DNA from: Rariglobus sp.
GTDB lineage: Bacteria; Verrucomicrobiota; Verrucomicrobiia; Opitutales; Opitutaceae
DNA length: 64,000 nucleotides
Direction: 5' to 3'
NCBI GenBank assembly: GCA_029266495.1
Contig: JAQSWS010000021.1
Span: 1-64,000, forward strand
The notes beneath the pieces are model-generated. The model was given only the letters and a program-made list of their open reading frames with translations. It had not been told where the DNA came from and did not search any database. Made by a program: the position numbers and the translations under genes. Shown one piece after another: positions 1 to 8,328 of this stretch (positions are counted from its first letter, which is position 1; each line of letters starts with the position of its first letter).

Positions 1-971
1 AAGCCATGCGCGACCTCCCAAGAGTTAGGCATCCCGTCTAAATCCGTGTCGATGGAAGGAGCCGGAGGGGCAAGCAGGCGCAGCAAACCACCACCATTCA
101 CCACAAGCCGGTCGCTGGCCACACCACCAACGAGCAGGCCACTGCCATTGATGGTCACAGTGCCACTCGGAGCGTTTACATAACCGCTAAACGAACTGGC
201 TCCGTTCAACGTCAACCCCCCAGCATAGAAATTGATTATCAGCCAGGCTGGATCCTCTGCACCGACCTCGCTGCCATTGATGGTAAGACTGGCGGCCATG
301 GTCACGATAACCGGACCCACAATGCGAATCCGGGACCGGCTGTTGAGTGTGAGCTGCTGAAAGTGGTAGATTGAAGGTTGTGTCGCTCCGGCTACGCCAA
401 GGATAAAACCACTGCCATTGTTCGCGACAAAGTTACCATAGGCACCGGCTGGCACGGTGATCAGGCCTACGTTACTGTTGAGAGTAAGGTTGCGCAGCGT
501 GCCAAAGCTGCCGATGGAACCATTCGCAGAGTTAAGACTCACATTGCGGGTCCCAACCGAAGCCAAAGGAGCTCCGACGCTTGGCAATGAAACTGGACCT
601 GTGCGGCGAACCAGATTCCGCAGACTGGAATTGCCATTAAGTGTAACGCGATAATTTGAGGGAATGGCCTCGCCCATTCCGTCAATGATCCCCGCGAACC
701 GGGGATGTCCATTGAGCCGCACTTCAGGTGCGCCAGGAACAAGTAAATCACGGCTCACAACCGAACCTCCGTTCAACGTGACGTTTTGTCCGGTCATCTG
801 CTGGATCGATCCATCCACGGTTCCGTTGATCGATGGCGCCTGCATGACGTAAGCCGTGCCGGTTTGCCCCTGTCCAATCGGACATAGGCACAGAAAAATT
901 CCTCCTACAATCAGCGACCTACGCCCCATACGATCCGTTCTTAACCCAAGGATACGGGAGGACATGGTCAT
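1..971 (-). CDS. secreted repeat protein with thrombospondin type 3-like motif, C-terminus outside window
   Basis: The minus strand is open from ATG at 971 to the window edge (about 323 codons) with no stop, so this is the 5' part of a larger gene. Residues 1-35 contain a basic segment followed by a hydrophobic stretch (SLIVGGIFLCLCPIGQGQ), which reads as a signal peptide. The next roughly 270 residues are rich in Asn, Gly and Ser and repeat the phrase LNG or ING (for example VTLNGGSVV, VTINGSGLL), a beta-helix-like pattern. The last visible part, DTDLDGMPNSWEVAHG, matches the Ca-binding thrombospondin type 3 repeat style often seen in very large verrucomicrobial surface proteins, including some with RHS/YD repeats further on. 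That continuation is only an inference. A GAGGG lies 13 nt upstream of the chosen start. A second ATG at 965 is possible. The exact function is not recognised. Confidence 0.75.
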   Translation of the reverse strand, partial: MTMSSRILGLRTDRMGRRSLIVGGIFLCLCPIGQGQTGTAYVMQAPSINGTVDGSIQQMTGQNVTLNGGSVVSRDLLVPGAPEVRLNGHPRFAGIIDGMGEAIPSNYRVTLNGNSSLRNLVRRTGPVSLPSVGAPLASVGTRNVSLNSANGSIGSFGTLRNLTLNSNVGLITVPAGAYGNFVANNGSGFILGVAGATQPSIYHFQQLTLNSRSRIRIVGPVIVTMAASLTINGSEVGAEDPAWLIINFYAGGLTLNGASSFSGYVNAPSGTVTINGSGLLVGGVASDRLVVNGGGLLRLLAPPAPSIDTDLDGMPNSWEVAHG

Positions 972-1329
972 CAGTTTAACTTAACCCTCGAGTAAATGTG
1001 ACTCGGGCCACCAAATGCTCTCACACCAGACGCGCTACCGGCCAATGCACTCTCGTTAGCCGCCCCACGCTCTATCCCATTATCTGAATTCATACATAAC
1101 TCCCGATTTTTAAGGAAAATGTAAATTTCACGCACGGCCGAGGTTTCAGTCGTAGCCCCGCAATTAATGCAAATAAAATGCCCGGCAATTGACTGCGGCG
1201 GCAGCCTATATAAGGCCAACTGATTCATCAGTCGTGAGCATATACGTTCGGCTGCCACCTTCGGGGGCCGCCCCATGATGCGGCGACCACCACAGCCATT
1301 AACGCACTCTGCACGGCATATTTTGAGTC
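972..1329. other. intergenic stretch with no supported gene
   Basis: This stretch of about 360 bases is clearly less GC-rich than the rest of the window. A 101-codon minus-strand frame crosses it, but it shows no domain, no convincing ribosome binding site and an unlikely composition, so it is not called. It probably holds the promoter of the secreted protein that starts at 971. I see no clear -35/-10 pair. Confidence 0.5.
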
Positions 1330-1363
1330 AAAAAAAGCCGCCAACGTGGGCAGTTGGCGGCTT
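1330..1363 (-). terminator. rho-independent terminator of the tRNA-Glu gene
   Basis: The stem AAGCCGCCAAC/GTTGGCGGCTT (1335-1345 with 1353-1363) has a 7-nt loop. Read on the minus strand it is followed directly by a run of T. It lies 6 nt past the 3' end of the tRNA. Confidence 0.85.
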
Positions 1364-1369
1364 AAAAAG

Positions 1370-1446
1370 TGGCGTCCCCACGGGGATTCGAACCCCGGTG
1401 CCCACCGTGAAAGGGTGGTGTCCTAACCGGGCTAGACGATGGGGAC
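1370..1446 (-). tRNA. tRNA-Glu (anticodon TTC)
   Basis: On the minus strand the sequence folds into a full cloverleaf. The acceptor stem pairs GTCCCCA with TGGGGAC. The anticodon stem CCACC/GGTGG encloses the loop CTTTCAC with anticodon TTC. The T arm contains GGTTCGAATCC, and the 3' end encodes CCA. The gene is followed by a strong terminator and appears to be a single-gene unit. Confidence 0.95.
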
Positions 1447-1562
1447 GTAAAGACCGAGAGGGCGAGACCGTAGCCCCGGCCCCATTTCGCGCAAGCGTTA
1501 ATTTAACCCGTTTTTCGCCTTTCGCTCGTTCCTTCCGCCGTCTTCTGTCCTCCGCTTCCGTC

Positions 1563-2474
1563 ATGACCTCCGCCCAAATCGCCGCCGCCCTTCCCGCCCG
1601 TGCCGTCACCTCCATCGACGGCCTTCCCTTCCCTCGCATCGCCTCCGGCAAGGTCCGTGAAATTTTTGACCTCGGCGACGCCCTCCTCCTGACCGCCACC
1701 GACCGCCTTTCCGCCTTCGACGTCATCCTTCCCGACGGCATCCCCGGCAAGGGCATCATCCTCACCCAGATCAGCAATTGGTGGTTCGCCCAGGTCGCCC
1801 ATCTTTTGCCCAACCACCTGCTCCCCGACCAGGCGGGCGAGTTCGCCCGTCGCGGAATCACCGATCGCGACCTGCAACTGCGCTCCATGATCGTTCGCAA
1901 ACTCAAGCCCCTCACCATCGAATGCGTCGTGCGCGGCTACCTCGTCGGCAGCGGCTGGGCCTCCTACCAGAAAACCGGCGAGGTCTGCGGCCATCGTCTC
2001 CCCGCCGGCCTCCGCCAGGCCGACAAGCTCCCCCAGCCCCTCTTCACCCCCACCACCAAGGCCCCCAAGGGCCAGCACGACGAACCCATCAACGACGCCC
2101 AGGGCGCCGCCGCCGTCGGCCCCGCCCTTTACGAGCAGGTCAAGGCCACCAGCCTCGCGTTGTATTCGCTCGGCCATGACAGGGCCCGCGCCGCCGGCAT
2201 GATCCTCGCCGACACCAAGTTCGAGTTCGGCACCGACGGCGCCGGCAACCTCGTCCTCATCGACGAGGTCCTCACCCCTGATTCCTCCCGCTACTGGCCC
2301 GCCGACCAATACCGGCCCGACTGCTCGCCCCCGAGCTACGACAAACAGTTCGTCCGCGACCATCTCCTCGCCATCAAGTGGAACCAGACGCCGCCCGCGC
2401 CTCCCCTTCCCGCCGAGGTCATCCGCCGCACCCAGGAAAAATACCTCGCCGCACTCAAAAACCTCCTCGGCTGA
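1563..2474 (+). CDS. purC: phosphoribosylaminoimidazole-succinocarboxamide synthase
   Basis: This 303-residue enzyme joins aspartate to CAIR with ATP to give SAICAR in de novo purine synthesis, in the cytoplasm. The N-terminus has the family signature (SGKVREIFDLGDALLLTATDRLSAFD at about residues 24-49, read as two adjacent motifs). Further on come the substrate-binding segments ECVVRGYLVGSGW and LIDEVLTPDSSRYW. The length fits the longer, yeast ADE1-like subfamily, not the roughly 240-residue Bacillus form. The frame is open back through the tRNA, but ATG 1563 is the first start giving a normal N-terminus. No neighbouring pur genes are present, so it stands outside a purine operon. Confidence 0.93.
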   Translation: MTSAQIAAALPARAVTSIDGLPFPRIASGKVREIFDLGDALLLTATDRLSAFDVILPDGIPGKGIILTQISNWWFAQVAHLLPNHLLPDQAGEFARRGITDRDLQLRSMIVRKLKPLTIECVVRGYLVGSGWASYQKTGEVCGHRLPAGLRQADKLPQPLFTPTTKAPKGQHDEPINDAQGAAAVGPALYEQVKATSLALYSLGHDRARAAGMILADTKFEFGTDGAGNLVLIDEVLTPDSSRYWPADQYRPDCSPPSYDKQFVRDHLLAIKWNQTPPAPPLPAEVIRRTQEKYLAALKNLLG

Positions 2475-2583
2475 ACATCCTTCGGGGGCTGATGGGAACC
2501 ATCATCTTCCCGTGAACCGCCCCCGCTCCCCGCACGCGCATTGACGCCTTTCGTCCAAAACGCCATCTAACCTCTCCTTTTTC

Positions 2584-3645
2584 ATGAGTATCGCACCTTC
2601 CGTCTTCATCGGCACCGACAGCGGCGCCACCACCTCCAAAACCGGCGGCGTCTGGGCCGATGGCACGCCCATCTCCACGCAGCTCCGCCAGAGCTCCACC
2701 AACTCCCAGGACGGCACCGCCGCCGTCATCAAGGGCTGGGTCGAGGGCGTCGAAGGCTTCCTTGCCGACAATAAACTTACCTGGACCCAGGTCGCCGGCA
2801 TCGGCCTCGCCCTGCCCGGCCCCTATCAAAGCTACGGCGTGCTCGATCGCTCCGCCAACCTGCCGCTCGCCTTCACCGGCTGGAATTTCCACGCCGACTA
2901 CTCCGCCGCCATCGCTGCAAAAGCCGGCCGCAACATCCCCCTCGTCGTCGGCAACGACGGTGACCTCGGCGGCGTCGGCGAAGCCGCCCGCGTCCGCGGC
3001 GACGAGAAAGCCTCCGTCGTCCTCCTCGCCCCCGGCTCCGGGCTCGGCACCGCCTACATCGATGCGCACGGCCTGCCCCTCTCCGGCGACCATCTCGCCG
3101 GCATGGAGGCCGGTCACATGCCGACCCCTCTTCATCTCCTCGGCGCCGGCCTGGACAAGGTCCCGCCCTTCACCTGCGGCTGCGGACGCACCTGGGGCTG
3201 TATTGAAGCCTACACTACAATTTCCGGCCTCCCCCAGTATCTCCAGCACCTGCTGCCCAAGTATCCGGCCCACCCGCTGGCGACGTCCACCGACACACCC
3301 AAGCACAAGGCGCTCTCCCTCCGCGGCCTCGCCCAGAAAGGCGACGCGCTCGCCCTGGAAATCTTCGATCTGCAAGCCAAGGCCCTCGGCGTCCATGTGG
3401 CCAACCTCGCGATGGCGCTCGACCCCGGCTTCGTCGTGATCGGCGGCGGCCTGATCGACCCCGAGTCCACCACGCCCGCGTTCCGTCAGCGCTACCTCGA
3501 CGGCATTCGCTCCGCGGCGGATCCCTACCTCTTCCCCGCCCAGCGCAAGTGCATGAAAGTCTCCGCGGCCACCCTCGGCGAACTCTCGCAGGCCATCGGC
3601 GCCGCACTCGCCGCCCTCTACACCGCCGCCAAAGCGGCGGTCTGA
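2584..3645 (+). CDS. ROK-family sugar kinase (glucokinase-like)
   Basis: This 353-residue cytoplasmic protein belongs to the ROK kinase/regulator family and has no N-terminal helix-turn-helix, so a kinase role is more likely than a repressor role. The ATP-binding phosphate-1 loop is at the N-terminus (GTDSGATTSKTGGV). The zinc-binding ROK signature is visible as CGCGRTWGCIEAY around residues 198-210. The likely catalytic Asp lies in VVGNDGDLGG, and VVIGGGLI near the C-terminus is the adenosine motif. The substrate is probably glucose or another hexose, but the sequence does not decide it. The gene is monocistronic and converges on cinA. Confidence 0.85.
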   Translation: MSIAPSVFIGTDSGATTSKTGGVWADGTPISTQLRQSSTNSQDGTAAVIKGWVEGVEGFLADNKLTWTQVAGIGLALPGPYQSYGVLDRSANLPLAFTGWNFHADYSAAIAAKAGRNIPLVVGNDGDLGGVGEAARVRGDEKASVVLLAPGSGLGTAYIDAHGLPLSGDHLAGMEAGHMPTPLHLLGAGLDKVPPFTCGCGRTWGCIEAYTTISGLPQYLQHLLPKYPAHPLATSTDTPKHKALSLRGLAQKGDALALEIFDLQAKALGVHVANLAMALDPGFVVIGGGLIDPESTTPAFRQRYLDGIRSAADPYLFPAQRKCMKVSAATLGELSQAIGAALAALYTAAKAAV

Positions 3646-3657
3646 CGCAGGCTCGGT

Positions 3658-3690
3658 GATGCAGGCCCGACCGCCGGTCGGGGCTGCATC
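3658..3690. repeat. REP-like palindrome between ROK kinase and cinA
   Basis: Near-perfect inverted repeat GATGCAGGCCCGACC / GGTCGGGGCTGCATC with a 3-nt centre. It lies between two convergent genes and could end both transcripts. The core GCAGGCCCGACC recurs after uvrC, and a related core lies after the AraC gene at 43.7 kb. Confidence 0.6.
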
Positions 3691-3699
3691 AATTCACGG

Positions 3700-5028
3700 T
3701 CACCCGCCCGATTGCGAGCCGGTGACGGGCGACATTCCCGCCCCGCGCGACGCACGCACCAGCTCTCGTCGCAGCCAGTCGAGCGCCGCATTGATCGCGC
3801 GGCGGTTCACCGTCGCGCGCGGCCCGGGGTAGTGAAGTTTTTTTGACCACACCCCGTGCGGTGAATGCAACGCGATGTAGATCGTGCCCACCGGGTTCTC
3901 GTTGCTGCCGCCGCAGGGTCCCGCAAAGCCCGTGATCGCGAGGCCATAGTCCGCGCCCAGCCGCTCCGCCGCCCCCACCGCCATCGCCACCGCGTTCTCC
4001 GCCGACACCGCACCGTGCTGTTTCAACAAGCACTCCGGCACGTCCAGAAGCTGCATCTTCGACTCGTTCGAATAACACACGCAGCCGCCCGCAAAAAATT
4101 TCGACGCGCCGCAGATATCGGTGAACGCGCTCGCCAGCATTCCGCCCGTCGCCGTCTCCGCCACGGCAAGCGTGAGCTCCTGCGCCCGCAGCAAATCCGC
4201 CGCGACCTTCGCCATCGAATCCGCCCCGAAACACAAAAAATCCTCGCCGAGCGACGCCGCGCACTCCGCCGCGATCGAGTCGAGCTGCGCAAACGAGAGC
4301 GCCGCCGAGGGCGAACTCACGCGCACGTCCACCTGCCCCTGGTGCGCGCAAAACGCGATGCTCAACGCATCCCCGTAACGATCGAAAATCGGCTGCAGCT
4401 TCACCTCGAGCGCCGATTCGCCGATGCCCGCGCTGCGGATCTGCACATACGCCTCGCGGTCGAGCAGCAGCCCGCGCTGCGCAAGGCGCGGCACGACCTG
4501 CTCGGCGAACATCGGCTGCAATTCGTTCGGCGGCCCCGGCAGCATGATCAGGACCTTGCCGTTCTGCTCGACCCACAGGCCGGGCGCGGTGCCGTGGGCG
4601 TTGGGCAACACCTCGCCGCGCTCAAACCGGTAGGCCTGCTTGAGATTATTGTCCGTCATCTTGCGACCCAGCCGCGCGAACCGCGCCTCGATCGCCTTCA
4701 CGATTTCCGGATCGAAGACCAGTTTCTGCCCGAGCACCGCGGCAATCGCCTCGCGCGTGCGGTCGTCGCAGGTCGGCCCGAGCCCTCCCGTGGTGATGAT
4801 CACGTCGGCCCGCGCCCAGCTGTCGCGAAATTGTTCAACGATCGCCTCCGCCTCGTCGGTGATGGTGACGTTGCGCTGCAAGAGCACCCCGCGCCGCCCG
4901 AGTTGCGCGCCGACATACGTCAGATGCCCGTTGGCGGTAAGGCCGAGGAGCAACTCGTCGCCCAGCGTAAGGAGCTCGTAACGCTTGGACCTGACTGCGG
5001 AAGCCGGCGGAGTAATTGCAGAAACCAT
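3700..5028 (-). CDS. cinA: CinA-family protein: nicotinamide-nucleotide amidase / competence-damage protein
   Basis: The 442-residue protein has the two CinA parts. An N-terminal MoCF/COG1058 domain (about 15-180) carries ITTGGLGPTCDDRTREA and the PGPPNEL segment. A C-terminal CinA/PncC domain (about 280-435) carries ATGGMLASAFTDICGASKFF and FAGPCGG. In this family the C-terminal domain deamidates nicotinamide mononucleotide in pyridine-nucleotide recycling and the N-terminal domain can act on ADP-ribose. The start at 5028 (MVSAITPPAS) was chosen because 27 further upstream codons would run almost into the divergent uvrC start at 5065. The shared 36-bp gap must hold both promoters or start sites. 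Confidence 0.9.
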   Translation of the reverse strand: MVSAITPPASAVRSKRYELLTLGDELLLGLTANGHLTYVGAQLGRRGVLLQRNVTITDEAEAIVEQFRDSWARADVIITTGGLGPTCDDRTREAIAAVLGQKLVFDPEIVKAIEARFARLGRKMTDNNLKQAYRFERGEVLPNAHGTAPGLWVEQNGKVLIMLPGPPNELQPMFAEQVVPRLAQRGLLLDREAYVQIRSAGIGESALEVKLQPIFDRYGDALSIAFCAHQGQVDVRVSSPSAALSFAQLDSIAAECAASLGEDFLCFGADSMAKVAADLLRAQELTLAVAETATGGMLASAFTDICGASKFFAGGCVCYSNESKMQLLDVPECLLKQHGAVSAENAVAMAVGAAERLGADYGLAITGFAGPCGGSNENPVGTIYIALHSPHGVWSKKLHYPGPRATVNRRAINAALDWLRRELVRASRGAGMSPVTGSQSGG

Positions 5029-5064
5029 ACTTGCGATGCGGGAAACTAGGCTAAACTGCCGAAA

Positions 5065-6549
5065 ATGCCAGCACCCGAACCAACAAACCTCAAAGAGAAG
5101 GTCCGCCACCTGACCGACAAGCCCGGCGTCTACCTCATGAAGGACCGGCTCGGGCGCATCATTTACGTAGGCAAGGCCAAGGCGTTAAAGAAACGCGTCT
5201 CGTCCTACTTCACGCCGTCGCGGGCGATGACGTTCCACCCCAAGATCCGCGCCTTGATCGAAATGATCGCCGATTTTGACACCATCGAGGTGAAATCCGA
5301 GCCCGAGGCCCTCCTCCTCGAGGGCAAGCTGATCAAACAGTGGAAGCCGAAATACAACACCGACTTCACCGACGACAAACGCTTCCTCCTCGTCCGCGTC
5401 GACCTCTCGCAGGAACTGCCGCGCTTCGCCCTCACGCGTTTTAAAAAAGACGACCGATCGCGCTACTTCGGCCCGTTCGCGCACAGCGGGCTTCTCCGCA
5501 AAACCCTCGCGCAGATGCGCCGCCAGTTCGGCATCCTGCTCGGCGACGCCTCCCCGCAACGCCTGCCCGACGGACGCTGGCAGCTCTACAACGACGTGCG
5601 CCAGGAACTCTACGGCTTCACCAACGAGACCACCGCCGAGGACTACCGGCGCCGCGCGGAAGACGCCTGCGCATTCCTCGATGGCAAGTCCCGTGAATGG
5701 CTCGAAACCCTGCGCGCCGAGATGTTGGCCGCCGCGGAAAAACACGAATTCGAAAAGGCCGCCGAGCTGCGTGATGTCGTTTTCGCGTTGCAGAAAACCC
5801 TCGCGAAAACCCGCACCTTCGAGCGCTTCGACCCGACCGTCCCCGAACACGACGAGGAGGCCATGCGCCTGCTGGGCGAAGCGCTCGGCATGGCGGACAC
5901 CCCGCGCACGATGGAGTGTTTCGACATCTCTCACATCAGCGGCACGTTCGTCGTCGCCTCGATGGTGTATTTCGCCAACGGGCGCCCCGATAAAAACGAA
6001 TACCGCCGCTTCCAGATCAAGAGCTTCATCGGCAACGACGACTTCCGCGCGATGGAGGAAGTGGTCGGCCGCCGCTACCGCCGCCTGAAGGAAGAGAACA
6101 AGCCCATGCCCGACCTCGTGGTGATCGACGGCGGACGCGGCCAGATCGGCGCGGCGTTGAAGGCGTTCATCGCGATCGACGTCACTCCGCCCACGCTCAT
6201 CGGCCTCGCGAAGAAACATGAGACGATCATCTTTCCCGACGAGCGTGCGCCGCTGAACCTTCCCCTCAACTCACCCGCGCTCAATCTCCTCCAGCGCCTG
6301 CGCGACGAGGCCCATCGTTTCGCCAATACCTACAACGCCGACCTGCGCTCGAAAAAAATCCGCGAAAGCGTGCTCGACGACTTCCCCGGCCTCGGCCCCG
6401 TCCGTCGCGCCGCGTTGCTCGCGCACTTCGGCAGCATGGACCGGTTGCGCACCGCGACCGTCGAACAGATCGCCGAGGTCCCCGGCTTCGGTTCGCGCAT
6501 GGCCGCCGACCTCCACGCCTTCTTCCACGCCCCGGAGCCGCCCGTGTAG
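5065..6549 (+). CDS. uvrC: short UvrC, excinuclease ABC subunit C
   Basis: This 494-residue protein is the nuclease subunit of nucleotide excision repair and makes the 3' and 5' cuts around a UvrB-bound lesion. In order it has a GIY-YIG domain (GVYLMKDRLGRIIYVGKA, about 21-38), a UVR coiled coil (about 205-240), an RNase H-like 5' nuclease domain (ECFDISHISGT, VVIDGGRGQ, RDEAHRFA supply the expected Asp, Asp and His) and a C-terminal helix-hairpin-helix pair (DDFPGLGPVRR and AEVPGFGSR). It is about 100 residues shorter than Escherichia coli UvrC. The region between GIY-YIG and UVR has no cluster of cysteines, so the 4Fe-4S site of the long form is absent. The gene diverges from cinA. Confidence 0.92.
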   Translation: MPAPEPTNLKEKVRHLTDKPGVYLMKDRLGRIIYVGKAKALKKRVSSYFTPSRAMTFHPKIRALIEMIADFDTIEVKSEPEALLLEGKLIKQWKPKYNTDFTDDKRFLLVRVDLSQELPRFALTRFKKDDRSRYFGPFAHSGLLRKTLAQMRRQFGILLGDASPQRLPDGRWQLYNDVRQELYGFTNETTAEDYRRRAEDACAFLDGKSREWLETLRAEMLAAAEKHEFEKAAELRDVVFALQKTLAKTRTFERFDPTVPEHDEEAMRLLGEALGMADTPRTMECFDISHISGTFVVASMVYFANGRPDKNEYRRFQIKSFIGNDDFRAMEEVVGRRYRRLKEENKPMPDLVVIDGGRGQIGAALKAFIAIDVTPPTLIGLAKKHETIIFPDERAPLNLPLNSPALNLLQRLRDEAHRFANTYNADLRSKKIRESVLDDFPGLGPVRRAALLAHFGSMDRLRTATVEQIAEVPGFGSRMAADLHAFFHAPEPPV

Positions 6550-6574
6550 ACCCGACCGGTCGGTCGGGCCTGCA
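6546..6574. repeat. REP-like palindrome overlapping the uvrC stop
   Basis: Inverted repeat CCCGACC/GGTCGGG with outer TGTAG and CTGCA arms. The uvrC TAG stop (6547-6549) forms part of the element. The sequence is closely related to the element at 3658. Confidence 0.55.
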
Positions 6575-6647
6575 CCCCGGCTCACGCCCCGCGCCACGCG
6601 ATTCCGGCAAGCCGTAAAACACATTTGCACGCCCCGCTCCCATCGGC

Positions 6648-8177
6648 ATGGATTCACCTCCCATGCGTTCTACCCTTACCTGCCTGACACTCGTGTGCCT
6701 CGGCGCGCCCCTCGGCGCCGACGTCATTCCCGCACCGTTGTTCACCGACAACGCCGTTCTCCAGCGCGACAAACCCATCCCGGTCTGGGGCACCGCCGAT
6801 GCCGGCGAAAAAGTCGCGGTCGCCTTCGCCGGCGCCACGACCGAGACCACCGCCGATGCCTCCGGCAAATGGCGCGTCGACCTCCCGCCGCTCCCCGCCA
6901 CCGCGACCCCTTCCGATCTCGTGATCAAGGGCAACAACACGATCACCCTCGGCAACGTCGTCGTCGGCGAAGTCTGGATCGCCTCCGGCCAGTCCAACAT
7001 GGAGTGGGTCCTCAGCAACACCTACGACAAGGCGCTCGACATCCCCGCGTCCGCTCATTTTCCGCTGATCCGGCACATCAAGATCAAGCGCACCGTCGCC
7101 GAGGCCCCCGCGGCCACCGTCGTCGTCGACAAAGACAAATGGCAGGTCGCCGGCCCCGACACCACCGGCGGTTTTTCCGCCATCGGTTACTACTTCGCCA
7201 AGGACCTCTACGAACTCCTCAAGATTCCCGTCGGCATCATCGGCAGCAACTGGGGCGGCACCCCCGTCGAATCCTGGATCGACGCCGAGGCCTACAAGAC
7301 CGTTCCCGCCGAAGCCGCCAAAGTCCATGACCGCTGGTCCAAGGCCCTTGCCGACTATCCCGCCAACAAGGCCAAGTTCGACACCGACCTCGCCGCATGG
7401 AAGGCCGAGCAAGCCGCCGCCAAGGCCGCCAACCAGCCCTTCACCAAGCGCGCCCCCGGCAGCCCCCAAGGCCCCGGCCACCAAAACACCCCCTCCGGCC
7501 TTAACAACGGCATGATCAATCCCCTCGTGCCCTACGCCCTTCGCGGCGCGATCTGGTATCAGGGTGAATCCAACGCCGGCCGCGCCAACGAATACCGCGC
7601 CCTCTTCTCGGCCATGATCACCGGCTGGCGCTCCCAGTTCGCCCAGGGCGATTTCCCCTTCTACTGGGTCCAGCTCGCCAACTACCAGAGCCCCACGGAC
7701 ACGTCCTGGGCTTTCCTCCGCGAAGCGCAGACCCAAACCCTCGCCCTTCCCAACACCGGCCAGGCCGTCATCGTCGACATCGGCGACGTCCGCGACATCC
7801 ATCCGCGCAATAAAAAGGACGTCGGCCGCCGCCTCGCCCGTCTCGCCCTCGCCCGCACCTACGGCCAGCCGATCGTCGACAGCGGCCCGGTCTTCGCAAA
7901 AGCCGAGCGCGAAGGCGCCGGCTTCCGCGTCACGTTCACCGAGGTCCACGGCGGTCTCATCGCCCCGCTCAACACCCTCGCCGGGTTCGAACTCGCCGGC
8001 GAAGACAAGGTCTTCAAGCCCGCCGAGGCGAAGATCGAAAACAACACCGTCCTCGTGACCAGCGCCGACATTCCCGAACCGACCGCCGTCCGCTACGCCT
8101 GGCGCAACGCCCCCGTAGCCGGCCTCTCCAACAAGGAAGGTCTCCCCGCCGTTCCGTTCCGCAGCGACTCCTGGTAA
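6648..8177 (+). CDS. secreted sialate O-acetylesterase-like SGNH esterase
   Basis: The 509-residue protein starts with a signal peptide (about residues 1-24; the ATG at 6663, MRSTLTCL, would give a cleaner one than 6648). An N-terminal beta-sandwich leads to an SGNH esterase domain with the nucleophile block IASGQSNMEW (about 112), the GESNA block in GAIWYQGESNA, and the Asp-x-His block DIHPRNKKDVGRRLA. Family members remove O-acetyl groups from sialic acids or plant polysaccharides, so a role in deacetylating glycans outside the cytoplasm is likely. The gene stands alone and is followed by a strong terminator. Confidence 0.87.
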   Translation: MDSPPMRSTLTCLTLVCLGAPLGADVIPAPLFTDNAVLQRDKPIPVWGTADAGEKVAVAFAGATTETTADASGKWRVDLPPLPATATPSDLVIKGNNTITLGNVVVGEVWIASGQSNMEWVLSNTYDKALDIPASAHFPLIRHIKIKRTVAEAPAATVVVDKDKWQVAGPDTTGGFSAIGYYFAKDLYELLKIPVGIIGSNWGGTPVESWIDAEAYKTVPAEAAKVHDRWSKALADYPANKAKFDTDLAAWKAEQAAAKAANQPFTKRAPGSPQGPGHQNTPSGLNNGMINPLVPYALRGAIWYQGESNAGRANEYRALFSAMITGWRSQFAQGDFPFYWVQLANYQSPTDTSWAFLREAQTQTLALPNTGQAVIVDIGDVRDIHPRNKKDVGRRLARLALARTYGQPIVDSGPVFAKAEREGAGFRVTFTEVHGGLIAPLNTLAGFELAGEDKVFKPAEAKIENNTVLVTSADIPEPTAVRYAWRNAPVAGLSNKEGLPAVPFRSDSW

Positions 8178-8209
8178 ACGACCCGCAACCTCCTTCGCCT
8201 GCCTGTCCC

Positions 8210-8244
8210 GCGGCGGCTCCTTCACCGGAGCCGCCGCTTTTTTT
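8210..8244 (+). terminator. rho-independent terminator after the esterase gene
   Basis: Perfect 11-bp stem GCGGCGGCTCC/GGAGCCGCCGC with a 6-nt loop followed by seven T, 33 bases past the stop codon. Confidence 0.92.
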
Positions 8245-8328
8245 ATAACCCCGTAAAAGCATTCCACTAATTAATCGTCCCTTGGATCGTTTTCGAATCG
8301 GTGCAGTCTCACTCCACCCCTCCCTACC

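Noticed and set aside
1020-1100. Possible integron attC-like sequence (GGCTAAC region)
   Set aside because: The seven-base core does not fit RYYYAAC and there is no matching inverse core or cassette gene.
971-1276. 101-codon minus-strand open frame just before the secreted protein gene
   Set aside because: Its composition is unlike a real protein of this organism, no domain or ribosome binding site is visible, and it ends exactly over the next start by chance. Left as intergenic.
1275-1562. Longer purC reading frame beginning upstream
   Set aside because: The extension would translate the antisense of a tRNA and has no similarity to the SAICAR synthetase N-terminus. ATG 1563 was chosen.
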